From: an uncultured Spirochaetales bacterium
Lineage (GTDB): Bacteria > Spirochaetota > Spirochaetia > Sphaerochaetales > Sphaerochaetaceae
Assembly: GCA_944390025.1 (NCBI GenBank)
Contig: CALXOK010000016.1
Span: 1 to 40,169 of the forward strand
Direction: 5' to 3'
Length of the DNA: 40,169 nt
Shown: positions 21,873 to 30,167 of the stretch, in pieces
How positions within the stretch are numbered: position 1 is the first letter of the stretch
Layout: each line of letters opens with the position of its first letter
Position numbers and translations under genes: made by a program
The notes under the pieces: model-generated
Database searches by the model: none
What the model saw: only the letters and a program-made list of their open reading frames with translations
Told to the model about the DNA's origin: nothing

Positions 21873-22190
21873 TCAATGAAAGGAAACGCTGCCTGTAATA
21901 CTCTCTCCGTCAATGCGGAGCAGGGCTTCAGTGCATTCAGTGCCGATGAAGTTCAGGGGAAAGTTCTTTACCGGGTCTTCAACAGAGAGGCAGAAAGAGA
22001 GATTGTTGTTTCCTTTTTCAAGACTTATGAGCTTTGTCGTGGCTTTGCCGAGGATGGAGAATGTCACAGGCAGCCTTATATCCTCATATGCCTGGAAAAC
22101 AGCATCAACAGAGACGCTCCAGCTCTTCTCTGTTTCCTTTTCTGATCTGAATTCAGCTTTTACAATGATTCCATGTTTTGTTTCAGTCAT
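21873..22190 (-). CDS. small hypothetical protein upstream of the Nudix gene
   Basis: A 105-residue protein with no family I recognise. It appears beta-rich: alternating polar and hydrophobic stretches such as KHGIIVKAEFRSEKE, SWSVSVDAVFQAYE, RLPVTFSILG and ESITGSVSFH. There is no signal peptide, no Cys cluster and no membrane segment. The start at ATG 22190 (MTETKHG) is chosen as the codon closest to the compact domain; an in-frame ATG lies three codons earlier and neither has a strong ribosome site. It lies 14 bases before the Nudix gene on the same strand, which is the best evidence that it is real. Confidence 0.5.
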   Translation of the reverse strand: MTETKHGIIVKAEFRSEKETEKSWSVSVDAVFQAYEDIRLPVTFSILGKATTKLISLEKGNNNLSFCLSVEDPVKNFPLNFIGTECTEALLRIDGESITGSVSFH

Positions 22191-22323
22191 GCAGTGCATT
22201 GTATATGTATGGAAGGATTGGGGGAACAAAAATTTGTAAAAACTTCTCGTTGCGCTTTGTTGCATTTCACCTTATTCTTTATATTGATGAGTTTTATGAA
22301 TTGTCTGCATTCTTGCCTTCCGT

Positions 22324-22352
22324 TTGACTTATGGCAGGCTGGATTGTATGAT
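22324..22352 (+). promoter_or_regulatory. promoter of the nucleoside ABC operon
   Basis: TTGACT (22324-22329), a 17-base spacer and TATGAT (22347-22352): a near-consensus sigma-70 promoter placing the start near 22359, about 29 bases before the lipoprotein ATG. The leader is too short for a purine riboswitch. Confidence 0.65.
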
Positions 22353-22387
22353 TGACTCATCGATAAAACTTAAGGAGATAACAGCAA

Positions 22388-23563
22388 ATGAAAAAATCCC
22401 TCGCGATAATCATGATGCTTCTGGCAGTCTTCTGTGTTTTCTCTCTTGCTTCATGCGGAGGTAAAGAAGAGACAACCAGCACAGCTGCTGCAACCACAAC
22501 TGCAGCAAGCACAACGACTACAGCTACAACAACAGCTGCAGCGCCTGCCGCGGAAAAGGAAGAAAGTGACGGTGTTGCCACATCCGGTGCCGCTCTCAAG
22601 GTCGGTATGGTCACTGACTCCGGAACAATCGACGACAGGTCCTTCAACCAGGGCACATGGGAAGGCGTGAAGAAGGCTGCTGACGAGCTTGGCCTCGAGA
22701 GCACATACCTGCGCCCGAACGGAACCACAACAGGTGATTACACATCTGCTATCTATGACCTCTATGATCAGGGCTACCGCTTCATCGCCTGCCCGGGTTA
22801 CCTCTTTGAGGAAGCCATCCTTGAGGTTCAGGATGCATGTCCGGATCTTGCACTCGTCATCTTCGACTCCAACCTTGGTGACAACTGCGGCGCAAACACA
22901 GTCTCAGTTTCATGGAAGGAGCAGGAGTCTGGATTCCTCGCAGGTGTCGCAACAGCAGTCGAGCTGGTTGACGGTTCTGTCGGTTTTGTCGGCGGTATCG
23001 AGATTCCTGCAGTCCAGAAGTTCAACTGGGGCTTCCAGCAGGGCGTTGCATTCGCAAACGAGAACTATGGAACAACAGTCGAGATGGATCCGAGCAACTT
23101 CGTCTATTCAGGTTCATTCGCTGACCTCGCACTCGGCGGACAGCTTGCAATCACAATGTATGACAAGGGAGTTGACGCAATCTTCGCAGCAGCCGGTGGT
23201 ACAGGTGTTGGTGTTATCAACGAAGCAAAGAGCCGCCGCCTCGCAGGTGAGGATGTCTGGGCAATCGGTGTTGATGTCGACCAGTACTCTGTCGGAGACA
23301 TGGGCAACGGTGAGAGCTGCATCCTGACATCTGCAATGAAGTATGTCGACAAGGCTGCTTATGACCTCGTCTACGCTGCATACAATGGCGAGTTCCCGGG
23401 CGGAACAAACGAGCTTCTCGGTGCTTCAACATCTGACCTCGGAATTCCTGAGGAGAACCCGAACCTCTCTGCAGAGACAATGGAAATTGTCGCTGAAGTC
23501 GAGCAGATGATCATCGCCGGTGACATCGTCGTTCAGGACACAGCTGATGGTCTTATCCCATAA
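22388..23563 (+). CDS. BMP/PnrA-family nucleoside-binding lipoprotein
   Basis: A 391-residue lipoprotein receptor of the basic-membrane-protein family (Treponema PnrA/TmpC, Borrelia BmpA), expected to bind purine nucleosides for import. The signal peptide ends in the lipobox LASC with Cys23. Residues about 28-56 are an Ala/Thr-rich linker of low complexity. The Med/BMP domain then begins: LKVGMVTDSGTIDDRSFNQG, SFNQGTWEGVKKA, YRFIACPGYLFEEA and IFAAAGGTGVGVINEAK. AAGGAG precedes the ATG by about 10 bases. A terminator hairpin separates it from the ATPase and permease genes, a usual way to express more receptor than transporter. Confidence 0.93.
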   Translation: MKKSLAIIMMLLAVFCVFSLASCGGKEETTSTAAATTTAASTTTTATTTAAAPAAEKEESDGVATSGAALKVGMVTDSGTIDDRSFNQGTWEGVKKAADELGLESTYLRPNGTTTGDYTSAIYDLYDQGYRFIACPGYLFEEAILEVQDACPDLALVIFDSNLGDNCGANTVSVSWKEQESGFLAGVATAVELVDGSVGFVGGIEIPAVQKFNWGFQQGVAFANENYGTTVEMDPSNFVYSGSFADLALGGQLAITMYDKGVDAIFAAAGGTGVGVINEAKSRRLAGEDVWAIGVDVDQYSVGDMGNGESCILTSAMKYVDKAAYDLVYAAYNGEFPGGTNELLGASTSDLGIPEENPNLSAETMEIVAEVEQMIIAGDIVVQDTADGLIP

Positions 23564-23587
23564 GTCCGGAGTCTGACTGAAATTATC

Positions 23588-23617
23588 AAGGCCGTTGTTT
23601 CATACAGCGGCCTTTTT
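23588..23617 (+). terminator. terminator/attenuator after the nucleoside-binding lipoprotein gene
   Basis: AAGGCCGTTGT (23588-23598) pairs with ACAGCGGCCTT (23604-23614) with one G-U pair and a 5-base loop, followed by a T5 run. Its place between receptor and ATPase genes suggests partial termination. Confidence 0.75.
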
Positions 23618-23669
23618 AAGCTTAAGCAAGCAGGCTTTCCTGCTTCCTTCAGGTTAAGGAGACCCCCAA

Positions 23670-25193
23670 TTGTCTGATTACGTAATTGAAATGCTTGGCA
23701 TCCGCAAGGAGTTTCCCGGTATTGTCGCCAATGATGATATCACCTTGCAGGTGAAAGAAGGGGAGATTCATGCGATTCTCGGAGAGAACGGCGCAGGAAA
23801 AAGTACTCTCATGAGTATCCTCTTCGGGCTTTATCATGCTGACAGAGGCGTGATCAAGGTCCGTGGAAAAGAAGTCCGGATCAATTCCCCGAATGATGCC
23901 AATGACCTTGGAATCGGAATGGTTCACCAGCACTTCCAGCTTGTCCACAACTACACAGTCACAGAGAACATCATTCTCGGAAAGGAGGGCGGGTTTGTCC
24001 TCGATACGGGAAATGCAAGCAGGAAGATTAAACAGCTGAGTGAGAAGTACGGGCTGAATATTGACCCGGACATGGTAATCGAGAACATTACTGTCGGCAT
24101 GCAGCAGAGAGTCGAGATTCTCAAGATGCTCTACCGTGATGCCGATATCCTCATATTCGACGAGCCTACTGCTGTCCTGACACCTCAGGAAATAGATGAG
24201 CTGATGGATATCATGAGGGCTCTGGTGAAAGAAGGGAAGTCAATCATCCTCATCACCCACAAGCTTGAGGAAATCAAGGCGGTCGCACAGAGATGCACTG
24301 TCATCAGACGAGGCAAGCTTATCGGAGTGGTTGATGTCGCTTCCACATCCGTCTCTGACATGGCTGCCATGATGGTCGGCCGTCAGGTCAGCTTCAAGGT
24401 TGAGAAAGAGGATGCAAAGCCGGGCGAGGCTGTGCTTTCTCTCAGGACCCTTTGCGTCATGAACAACAAGAAGGTCCTTGGCGTCAAGGATTTCTCACTT
24501 GATGTCCATGCAGGAGAGATTGTCGGTATCGCTGGTGTTGACGGCAACGGGCAGAGCGAGCTTGTCGAGGCAATCACAGGACTGAGGCCTGTCGAGTCAG
24601 GTTCTGTCATGCTGCTTGGAAAGGACATCACGAAGCTTTCCATCAAGGAAAGAAACGAGATGGGCCTTGGCCATATACCGGAAGACAGGCAGAAACGCGG
24701 TCTCATTCTCTCTCAGCCGCTTTATGACAACTTCATCATCAAGGACTTTGACAAGGAGCCTTTCAGCAGGCATGGTCTGCTGAACAAGAAGGCAATCAAG
24801 GAGTACTCCCAGAAGATTGTCGATGCTTATGATGTGCGCTCTGGCGAAGGAATTGTATCTCTTGCCGGCAAGCTTTCCGGAGGAAACCAGCAGAAGGCCA
24901 TCATCGGACGTGAAATCACTGAGAATCCGAAGCTCCTCATTGCCGTCCAGCCGACCAGAGGTCTTGATGTCGGCGCCATCGAGTTCATCCACAAGCAGCT
25001 GGTCAAGCAGCGCGACAGCGGTGCTGCAGTTCTTCTTGTTTCTTTCGAACTTGATGAGATCTTCAACCTTTCAGACAGGATTGCGGTCATCAATGCCGGC
25101 CGCCTGATTGATATCGTGAACACACATGAGACAGATGAATACGCAGTCGGTCTTATGATGGCAGGCATTAAAGCGGACAAGGAGAGCAGGTAA
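23670..25193 (+). CDS. nucleoside ABC transporter ATP-binding protein (duplicated ATPase, PnrC/YufO-like)
   Basis: A 507-residue protein with two fused ABC ATPase domains. The first has Walker A GENGAGKST (about 38-46), the diverged signature VGMQQRVEILKML and Walker B ILIFDEPTAVL. The second has a degenerate Walker A (GVDGNGQSE), the signature LSGGNQQKAIIGRE and LLIAVQPTRGLDVGA in place of a normal Walker B, as is usual in this family. It powers import of the nucleoside bound by the upstream lipoprotein. The TTG start at 23670 is supported by AAGGAG 8 bases upstream and by family alignment of YVIEMLGIRKEFPGIVAND. The stop shares one base with the next start (TAATG). Confidence 0.94.
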   Translation: MSDYVIEMLGIRKEFPGIVANDDITLQVKEGEIHAILGENGAGKSTLMSILFGLYHADRGVIKVRGKEVRINSPNDANDLGIGMVHQHFQLVHNYTVTENIILGKEGGFVLDTGNASRKIKQLSEKYGLNIDPDMVIENITVGMQQRVEILKMLYRDADILIFDEPTAVLTPQEIDELMDIMRALVKEGKSIILITHKLEEIKAVAQRCTVIRRGKLIGVVDVASTSVSDMAAMMVGRQVSFKVEKEDAKPGEAVLSLRTLCVMNNKKVLGVKDFSLDVHAGEIVGIAGVDGNGQSELVEAITGLRPVESGSVMLLGKDITKLSIKERNEMGLGHIPEDRQKRGLILSQPLYDNFIIKDFDKEPFSRHGLLNKKAIKEYSQKIVDAYDVRSGEGIVSLAGKLSGGNQQKAIIGREITENPKLLIAVQPTRGLDVGAIEFIHKQLVKQRDSGAAVLLVSFELDEIFNLSDRIAVINAGRLIDIVNTHETDEYAVGLMMAGIKADKESR

Positions 25194-26317
25194 TGGCAGG
25201 AAAAACTCTTCTTAAGGAAAGAAAGGCTGGAAATCTTCTGGTGAGCCTGTCTGCAGTCGTTGCAGGCATCCTCGCAGGATGTCTCCTGCTTATTGTCATC
25301 GGAAAGAATCCTGTGGATGCAATGACAAAGATTGCCCAGGGTGCGCTTTCCGACTCAAGGCGAATCGGAAACACGATTGCAGTCGCCACGCAGCTGATTC
25401 TCGTCGGTCTGTCTGTGGCCTTCGCCTACAAGTCAGGCCTTTTCAACATCGGAGGCAGCGGCCAGATGCTGGTCGGCGGTGTTGTCGCATCAATCTGGGC
25501 CTATTACGGACAGGACATTCCCCGTCCGCTGTATCTTGTGATCATCATCCTCTCGGGTGCGGTCGCAGGCGGAATCTGGGGCTTCATCTCCGGTTTCCTG
25601 AAGGCCAGGTTCAATGTACATGAGGTTGTTTCCTCAATCATGCTCAACTGGACAGCCCTCTGGGTGATTTATGAAATCATACCGGCCTTCATCGTCGATC
25701 CGAAGGTTCCATCAAAGTCCGCAGCCGTTCCTGCAGCACAGAGCCTCAGGACCCCGGTTCTCCAGCAGTTCTTCCCGCGAAGCTATATCAACTGGGGAAT
25801 CGTGATAGCCATCGCCGCTGTTGTAATCATCGCCTTCATCCTCAACAAGACAACGCTCGGCTACCAGCTCAAGGCGGTAGGCTCGAACAGATTCTGTGCT
25901 GAGTATGCAGGAATCAAGGTCAACAGGAATATTATCATAACAATGACGATTGCAGGTGTGCTTGCAGGTCTTGCAGGTGTCACATACTACTGCGGGTATT
26001 CAAACATCATCTACCGCAACCAGATGCCGAACGAAGGCTTTGACGGTGTTGCCGTAGCACTGCTTGGAAACTGCAATCCTGTAGGCGTTTTCTTCGCGGC
26101 TCTGTTCTTCTCCATCCTCAAGGCTGGAAAAGGCTCTCTTGGAGCCGGAGCGGGAATCCCGCCGGAAATCGCGGATACAGTCATTGCTGTCATCATCTAT
26201 TTCACTGCAACCGCAGTTCTCTTCCGCAACCTGTGGAACGGGCTTTTCCACAGAATCTATGAGAAGAGAGTCGCAGGCGCCAACGTGAAAGGGCCGGACG
26301 GCTCGCTGTCAGACTGA
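25193..26317 (+). CDS. nucleoside ABC transporter permease (PnrD/YufP-like)
   Basis: A 374-residue inner-membrane permease of the BPD_transp_2 family. After a short basic N-terminus there are about nine or ten hydrophobic helices. Motifs are AYKSGLFNIGGSGQMLVGG (the conserved N-I-G-x-x-G-Q loop), FNVHEVVSSIMLNWTALW (the conserved N-E-V-x-x-x-M-x-N stretch), and the C-terminal YRNQMPNEGFDGVAVALLG. It pairs with the following permease to form the channel. Start and stop positions are fixed by the TAATG overlap with the ATPase gene and by a 14-base gap to the next gene. Confidence 0.94.
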   Translation: MAGKTLLKERKAGNLLVSLSAVVAGILAGCLLLIVIGKNPVDAMTKIAQGALSDSRRIGNTIAVATQLILVGLSVAFAYKSGLFNIGGSGQMLVGGVVASIWAYYGQDIPRPLYLVIIILSGAVAGGIWGFISGFLKARFNVHEVVSSIMLNWTALWVIYEIIPAFIVDPKVPSKSAAVPAAQSLRTPVLQQFFPRSYINWGIVIAIAAVVIIAFILNKTTLGYQLKAVGSNRFCAEYAGIKVNRNIIITMTIAGVLAGLAGVTYYCGYSNIIYRNQMPNEGFDGVAVALLGNCNPVGVFFAALFFSILKAGKGSLGAGAGIPPEIADTVIAVIIYFTATAVLFRNLWNGLFHRIYEKRVAGANVKGPDGSLSD

Positions 26318-26331
26318 AGGAGGGTGGACAT

Positions 26332-27645
26332 ATGGATCTTCTGTTAAGTATTTTCCCGGCCGCAGTGGCCTATACAGTACCTCTTCTCCTTGGAGCTCTC
26401 GGAGCCCTTTATTCAGAGCGTTCAGGTGTCACGAACCTCTGTATTGAAGGTTTCATGCTCATGGGCTGCTTCTCCTGTGCCGTCACGATGGTAAACCTTC
26501 AGGGAAAGCTTCCTATGGATATGTGCTTTGTGATTGGAATGCTTGTCGCGGTTGTTGTCACAGGACTGTATTCGGTCCTTCATGCGGTTGCCGCCATCAA
26601 CCTCAGAGCAGACCAGGTCATCTCCGGAACTGCTCTGAACATGATGTCCACAGCCCTGACAGTCTACCTCGCACAGACTGTCACAGGAAGCGGAAACATC
26701 ACAATCGCGCACTCTGTCGTTCCATTTGAGATTCCTAAAATCCTTTCTGCGGATTTCTATGCAGTTCTCTGGTCATGGATCCTCATTTTCATCATCTGCC
26801 TGATTGTCCGCCAGGCTTTCCGCCTTGCCCGCAGGAAGGAAGTGCTTGATAGTCTTGTAGCAGGACGGAGCCTCAGGATTCTTTCCCTTGCCGCACTTGT
26901 GATATCACTGCTGGTTTCCCTCTTCATTACATCCGGCATCGTTGTCGCAGTCATTGCCGACATCATTCTCACCGCTCTATTCTTCACTCTCAGGGCGAAG
27001 CCTGAATTCGTCAAGAAGGGAAGCTTCCTTGAGGAGATGAGAAAAGAGGAGAATCATGTGAGGACCTTTGTGTTCGTGCTTGCCATCAGCCTGATTGCAG
27101 GAGTCCTTGCACAGACAGGTGTCGGAACCTTTATCAGGAGCATGGCATTCACAAGAGTCTACTGGACAACCTTTGTCGCAGCTGCAATCTGGCTCTTCTC
27201 TTACTTCCTTCTGTACAAGACGAGCTTCGGTTTGAGACTCAGGGCCTGCGGCGAACATCCTTCCGCAGTCGCAAGTGCCGGTGTCAACGTGCACAGGATG
27301 CGCTATATCGGCGTCATCGCCTCCGGAATGGCAGCAGGTCTTGGAGGCGCCATCTATCTGATTACAGTCGGTGGTGAGTACAACAGCGCTTCAGGTATGA
27401 ACGGACTTGGCTTCCTTGCGGTTGCCGGTCTTATCTTCGGACAGTGGAAGGTTCTGGGAATCCTCGGTTCCACCTTCTTCTTCGGTTTCTGCTACACAGT
27501 GGCGAACATGTCGAGAGTCGTTCCTGCTCTTGCGGTCATCCCGCCAGGATTCCTCTCTGCATTCCCGTATGTGGCAACGCTTATTGTCCTTATCTTGACA
27601 TCCAAGAGGAACGCAGCTCCTCTTGCAACCGGTCAGCCTTACTGA
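26332..27645 (+). CDS. nucleoside ABC transporter permease (PnrE/YufQ-like)
   Basis: A 437-residue second permease of the same importer. The opening (LGALGALYSERSGVTNLCIEGFMLMG) and the end (GEYNSASGMNGLGFLAVAGLIFGQWK) are classic for the YufQ/PnrE half. The family length is usually near 310; here about 100 extra residues (approximately 165-270) insert two to three additional hydrophobic segments and a charged stretch (RAKPEFVKKGSFLEEMRKEEN), a feature seen in some spirochaete and Firmicute homologues. A GGAGGGTGG site precedes the ATG. It is followed by a terminator hairpin and then the purine nucleoside phosphorylase gene. Confidence 0.92.
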   Translation: MDLLLSIFPAAVAYTVPLLLGALGALYSERSGVTNLCIEGFMLMGCFSCAVTMVNLQGKLPMDMCFVIGMLVAVVVTGLYSVLHAVAAINLRADQVISGTALNMMSTALTVYLAQTVTGSGNITIAHSVVPFEIPKILSADFYAVLWSWILIFIICLIVRQAFRLARRKEVLDSLVAGRSLRILSLAALVISLLVSLFITSGIVVAVIADIILTALFFTLRAKPEFVKKGSFLEEMRKEENHVRTFVFVLAISLIAGVLAQTGVGTFIRSMAFTRVYWTTFVAAAIWLFSYFLLYKTSFGLRLRACGEHPSAVASAGVNVHRMRYIGVIASGMAAGLGGAIYLITVGGEYNSASGMNGLGFLAVAGLIFGQWKVLGILGSTFFFGFCYTVANMSRVVPALAVIPPGFLSAFPYVATLIVLILTSKRNAAPLATGQPY

Positions 27646-27657
27646 TAACTTGTTTTT

Positions 27658-27690
27658 AAATGGGGAGGGCGAGTGTGCCTTCCCCATTTT
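27658..27690 (+). terminator. hairpin between permease and purine nucleoside phosphorylase genes
   Basis: AAATGGGGAGGGC (27658-27670) pairs with GCCTTCCCCATTT (27677-27689) with one G-U pair, a 6-base loop and TTTT after it. It can act as a terminator with partial read-through into the phosphorylase gene. Confidence 0.7.
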
Positions 27691-27710
27691 GTAATCATCT
27701 GGAGAAAAAA

Positions 27711-28535
27711 ATGACATTGATTGAGAAACTCAGAGAAAGCGCTGCTTTCATCACATCAAAGACAGGGCCGGAAAAGATAGATCTGGCCATAGTTCTCGGC
27801 TCAGGACTGGGAGACCTTGCAGACAGCCTCGAGAAGAGCGTGATTGTCGACTACCACGACATCCCTCATTTCCCCGTCTCAACCGTTCCCGGTCACAAGG
27901 GAAGACTTGTCTGCGGTTATCTTGAAGGCCGCAGGATACTGTGTATGCAGGGCCGTTTCCATTTCTATGAAGGCTGGAGCATGCAGGAGTGTGTCTATCC
28001 GATTCAGACATTCCGCGTGATGGGAATCGAGAAGCTTTTCCTCACAAATGCCGCAGGCTGTGTGAACAAAGACTGGAATGCCGGAGACCTGATGCTGATT
28101 GACGATCATATCAAGCTTGATGCAGATAGTCCGCTCCGTGGCCAGAATCCTGACGAGCTCGGTCCCAGATTCTTCGATATGACAGAAGCCTGGAACCCTG
28201 AAGCGAAGGATGTGGCCATTGCTGCCGCAAGAGAAGCTGGAATAACCCTCAGAAAAGGTGTCTATATGTACTTCGGAGGCCCTCAGTTCGAGACTCCTGC
28301 TGAAGTGAGAATGGCCCGTACTCTGGGTGCTGATGCCGCCGGCATGTCCACAGTGCCTGAAGCGATTGCCGCAAGCCAGATGGGAATGAAGACTCTTGGC
28401 ATAAGCTGCCTGACAAACATGGCTGCAGGAATCCTGGCTCAGAAACTCAGTCATGAGGAAGTCCTTGAGACAGGAGAGAAGGTGAAGGGAAGCTTCATCA
28501 CCCTTGTCAGGAAAATCGTGAAGACATGGAAGTGA
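27711..28535 (+). CDS. punA: purine nucleoside phosphorylase (trimeric, family 2 PNP/MTAP type)
   Basis: A 274-residue cytoplasmic enzyme that splits purine nucleosides with phosphate into base and ribose-1-phosphate. Hallmarks are LAIVLGSGLGDLAD (phosphate loop), STVPGHKGRLV (His of the phosphate site), CMQGRFHFYEGW, FLTNAAGCVN, GGPQFETPAEVRM, GADAAGMSTVPEAIAA and ISCLTNMAAGI, all typical of PunA/mammalian-type PNP. ATG 27711 follows TGGAGAAAAA; the frame is open 17 codons upstream through the terminator hairpin, which is rejected. Placed right after the importer genes, it completes a salvage path from imported nucleoside to base. It overlaps the next gene by 10 bases. Confidence 0.94.
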   Translation: MTLIEKLRESAAFITSKTGPEKIDLAIVLGSGLGDLADSLEKSVIVDYHDIPHFPVSTVPGHKGRLVCGYLEGRRILCMQGRFHFYEGWSMQECVYPIQTFRVMGIEKLFLTNAAGCVNKDWNAGDLMLIDDHIKLDADSPLRGQNPDELGPRFFDMTEAWNPEAKDVAIAAAREAGITLRKGVYMYFGGPQFETPAEVRMARTLGADAAGMSTVPEAIAASQMGMKTLGISCLTNMAAGILAQKLSHEEVLETGEKVKGSFITLVRKIVKTWK

Positions 28536-28948
28536 GTGAACTCATCAGGAAGTGGAAGCTTGTCCCCCTCGCGGGGGAAGGCGGCTACTTCCGCTTCATC
28601 ACTGAATTCTCATCCCTGAATGCAGGATCAATCTTCTATCTCGTGACAAAGGACAGCTTTTCATCCCTCCATCGTCTTGAAGAGGATGAGCTGTGGTTCT
28701 TTCTTGAAGGCGGCTCTGCCCGCCAGCTTGTCTTTGATGAAAATTCACAAGAGAGTGAGACAAGAATCCTGTCAGCTCAATCGAGAGTCTCTCTCGTGAA
28801 GAAGGGCCTGTGGCAGGCGACAAAGCTGGAAGAGGGGGAATACGCTCTCTTTTCCACTGTGATGTGTCCTCATTACGAAGACTGGATGTATTCATCTCCT
28901 GATGAGGACCTTTTGAAGAGGTTCCCTCATCTGAGGGAGTATGTTTGA
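28526..28948 (+). CDS. cupin family protein (DUF985)
   Basis: A 140-residue single-domain cupin. The DUF985 pattern is visible: LIRKWKLVPLAGEGGYFRFI (usually L-x-P-H-P-E-G-G-Y-Y-R), then SIFYLVTKDSFSSLHRLEEDELWFFLEGG, then VKKGLWQATKLEEGEYALFS and the final VMCPHYEDWMYS. The His and Glu residues around SSLHRLEEDELWFF are the likely metal or ligand contacts. The function of DUF985 is not established; a sugar-related epimerase/isomerase-like fold is often noted. It overlaps the phosphorylase gene by 10 bases and the SDR gene begins 8 bases after its stop, so it is translated with both. Confidence 0.82.
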   Translation: MEVSELIRKWKLVPLAGEGGYFRFITEFSSLNAGSIFYLVTKDSFSSLHRLEEDELWFFLEGGSARQLVFDENSQESETRILSAQSRVSLVKKGLWQATKLEEGEYALFSTVMCPHYEDWMYSSPDEDLLKRFPHLREYV

Positions 28949-28956
28949 GGGTTTTT

Positions 28957-29619
28957 ATGAAGAGTGTTCTCGTGACTGCTGCTTTCTCAAATCTCGGTCA
29001 GGCCATCTGCCGTCTTTTTCATGAAAATGACTATTTCGTCTATGGCACCACAACCAGAAAGGATGTCTCAAGCCCTGTCGTCGACAGGATAATCGTCATA
29101 GACCTGTGCCGCGAGAAGCTTTCTCCAGACGGCATTGACGAGCTTGATGTGCTTGTGAACAATGCTGGAATATTCACGGAAAGCCATATAGAGAACCTCA
29201 GCGATGAAGACTACGGCCGCGTGTTCGATTTGAATGTGAAGGCGGCTTTCTTCACCATTCAGGCCCTGCTTCCTGCCTTGAAAAAGAAAAACGGCAGTGT
29301 CGTGAACATCTCATCGATGAATGCAGTGCATCCCGGATTCGGCTCAACATCCCACTACGATGCTACAAAAGGGGCAGTGAGTGCAATGACACGGTCTCTT
29401 GCATCAGAGACCGGACTGCGTGTCAACGCAGTTCAGCCCGGTCTGATAGCACGTCCTGCCCTGGAAGGCTCTTCTCTTGAAGAACACTGGAAGAGTCACA
29501 GCGTGATGAAGAGGATGATGGAGCCTGATGAGATTGCCCGTCTTGTCCTCTTTCTCGCTCAAAGCTCCGGTATCTACGGTCAGTGCGTGACAATAGACAA
29601 CGGTTATACGCTTTGCTGA
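28957..29619 (+). CDS. short-chain dehydrogenase/reductase (SDR) family protein
   Basis: A 220-residue Rossmann-fold oxidoreductase. The catalytic S-Y-K set is present (NISSMNA, then SHYDATKGAVSAM), with VNNAGIF for the NAG motif and RVNAVQPGLI for the usual 'RVN-x-x-x-PG' strand. The cofactor glycine motif is diverged: VTAAFSNLGQAI instead of TGxxxGIG, so cofactor preference is uncertain. TGAGGG ends 5 bases before ATG 28957; a TTG four codons earlier is the alternative. As the last gene of the nucleoside operon it may act on ribose-derived products, but the substrate is unknown. Confidence 0.86.
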   Translation: MKSVLVTAAFSNLGQAICRLFHENDYFVYGTTTRKDVSSPVVDRIIVIDLCREKLSPDGIDELDVLVNNAGIFTESHIENLSDEDYGRVFDLNVKAAFFTIQALLPALKKKNGSVVNISSMNAVHPGFGSTSHYDATKGAVSAMTRSLASETGLRVNAVQPGLIARPALEGSSLEEHWKSHSVMKRMMEPDEIARLVLFLAQSSGIYGQCVTIDNGYTLC

Positions 29620-29688
29620 TTTTGTGATAATTCCAGCGGCTGCAAACCAATTCCCTTGAGTATAGGTAAGGCCGTTGTGAAAGCCTCT

Positions 29689-29955
29689 TCAGCCCTGAAT
29701 CATCCTGTCCAGAAGATTCAGCGCCTCTTCAAGTTTCCCGTTAGGCTCATCTGTTTTCAGGCCTTCCGCAACACAGCTCCTGATATGGGCATGCATTATC
29801 TCCTGATTGGCCTTTTTCAGAATTGCTGCTGTTGCGAGCAGCTGATTTGAAATATCCACACAGTAACGGTCTTCCTCAATCATCTTAAGGACACCGTCAA
29901 GCTGTCCGCGTGCAATCTTGATTGAGCGTGAGACTTTTTCCTTGTCCGCTTTCAC
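29689..29955 (-). CDS. csoR: CsoR-family copper-sensing repressor
   Basis: An 88-residue all-helical repressor. The Cu(I) ligands of CsoR are present as Cys32 ([10 protein letters not shown]), His57 and Cys61 ([11 protein letters not shown]); the Cys-His-Cys arrangement separates it from the nickel and formaldehyde members of the family. Copper binding releases it from DNA and induces export. The GTG start overlaps the copA stop (GTGA) with AGGAG about 9 bases upstream, so copA and csoR form a coupled operon read leftward. A CsoR-type operator lies just before copA (32557-32575), which gives a closed feedback loop. Confidence 0.92.
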   Translation of the reverse strand: MKADKEKVSRSIKIARGQLDGVLKMIEEDRYCVDISNQLLATAAILKKANQEIMHAHIRSCVAEGLKTDEPNGKLEEALNLLDRMIQG

Positions 29956-30167
29956 AGGTTTCTGACTCCTTTCACCTCATAGCCTTCTTCAGTGACAGCG
30001 GCACTGAGGGCTTCATCTGTCACGTTCTCAGCACATGTGACGACAGCATTCTTTCCTTCAAGGCTGACTTCAACGGCAGTGACTCCATCAACAGCTTCAA
30101 GAGCCTTTGTGACATGTCTCACGCAGTTTGCGCACATCATTCCTTCAATACTCATTTCTTTTTTCAT
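29952..30167 (-). CDS. internal start inside copA giving a 71-residue CopZ-like copper chaperone (predicted)
   Basis: Within copA, in the same frame, the minus strand shows AAGGAG (30181-30176), an 8-base spacer and ATG at 30167-30165. The product [20 protein letters not shown]... is exactly one complete HMA domain with the copper-binding CANC, the size of bacterial CopZ proteins (68-72 residues). Starts inside coding regions occur by chance, but this one coincides with the domain boundary and has the strongest ribosome site in the gene. E. coli copA also makes a separate chaperone from its own mRNA, by frameshifting; the internal start here is inference. Confidence 0.5.
   Translation of the reverse strand: MKKEMSIEGMMCANCVRHVTKALEAVDGVTAVEVSLEGKNAVVTCAENVTDEALSAAVTEEGYEVKGVRNL

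Noticed and set aside
22266..22387. Purine riboswitch before the nucleoside importer
   Set aside because: The predicted leader is about 29 bases, too short, and no purine-aptamer core was seen.
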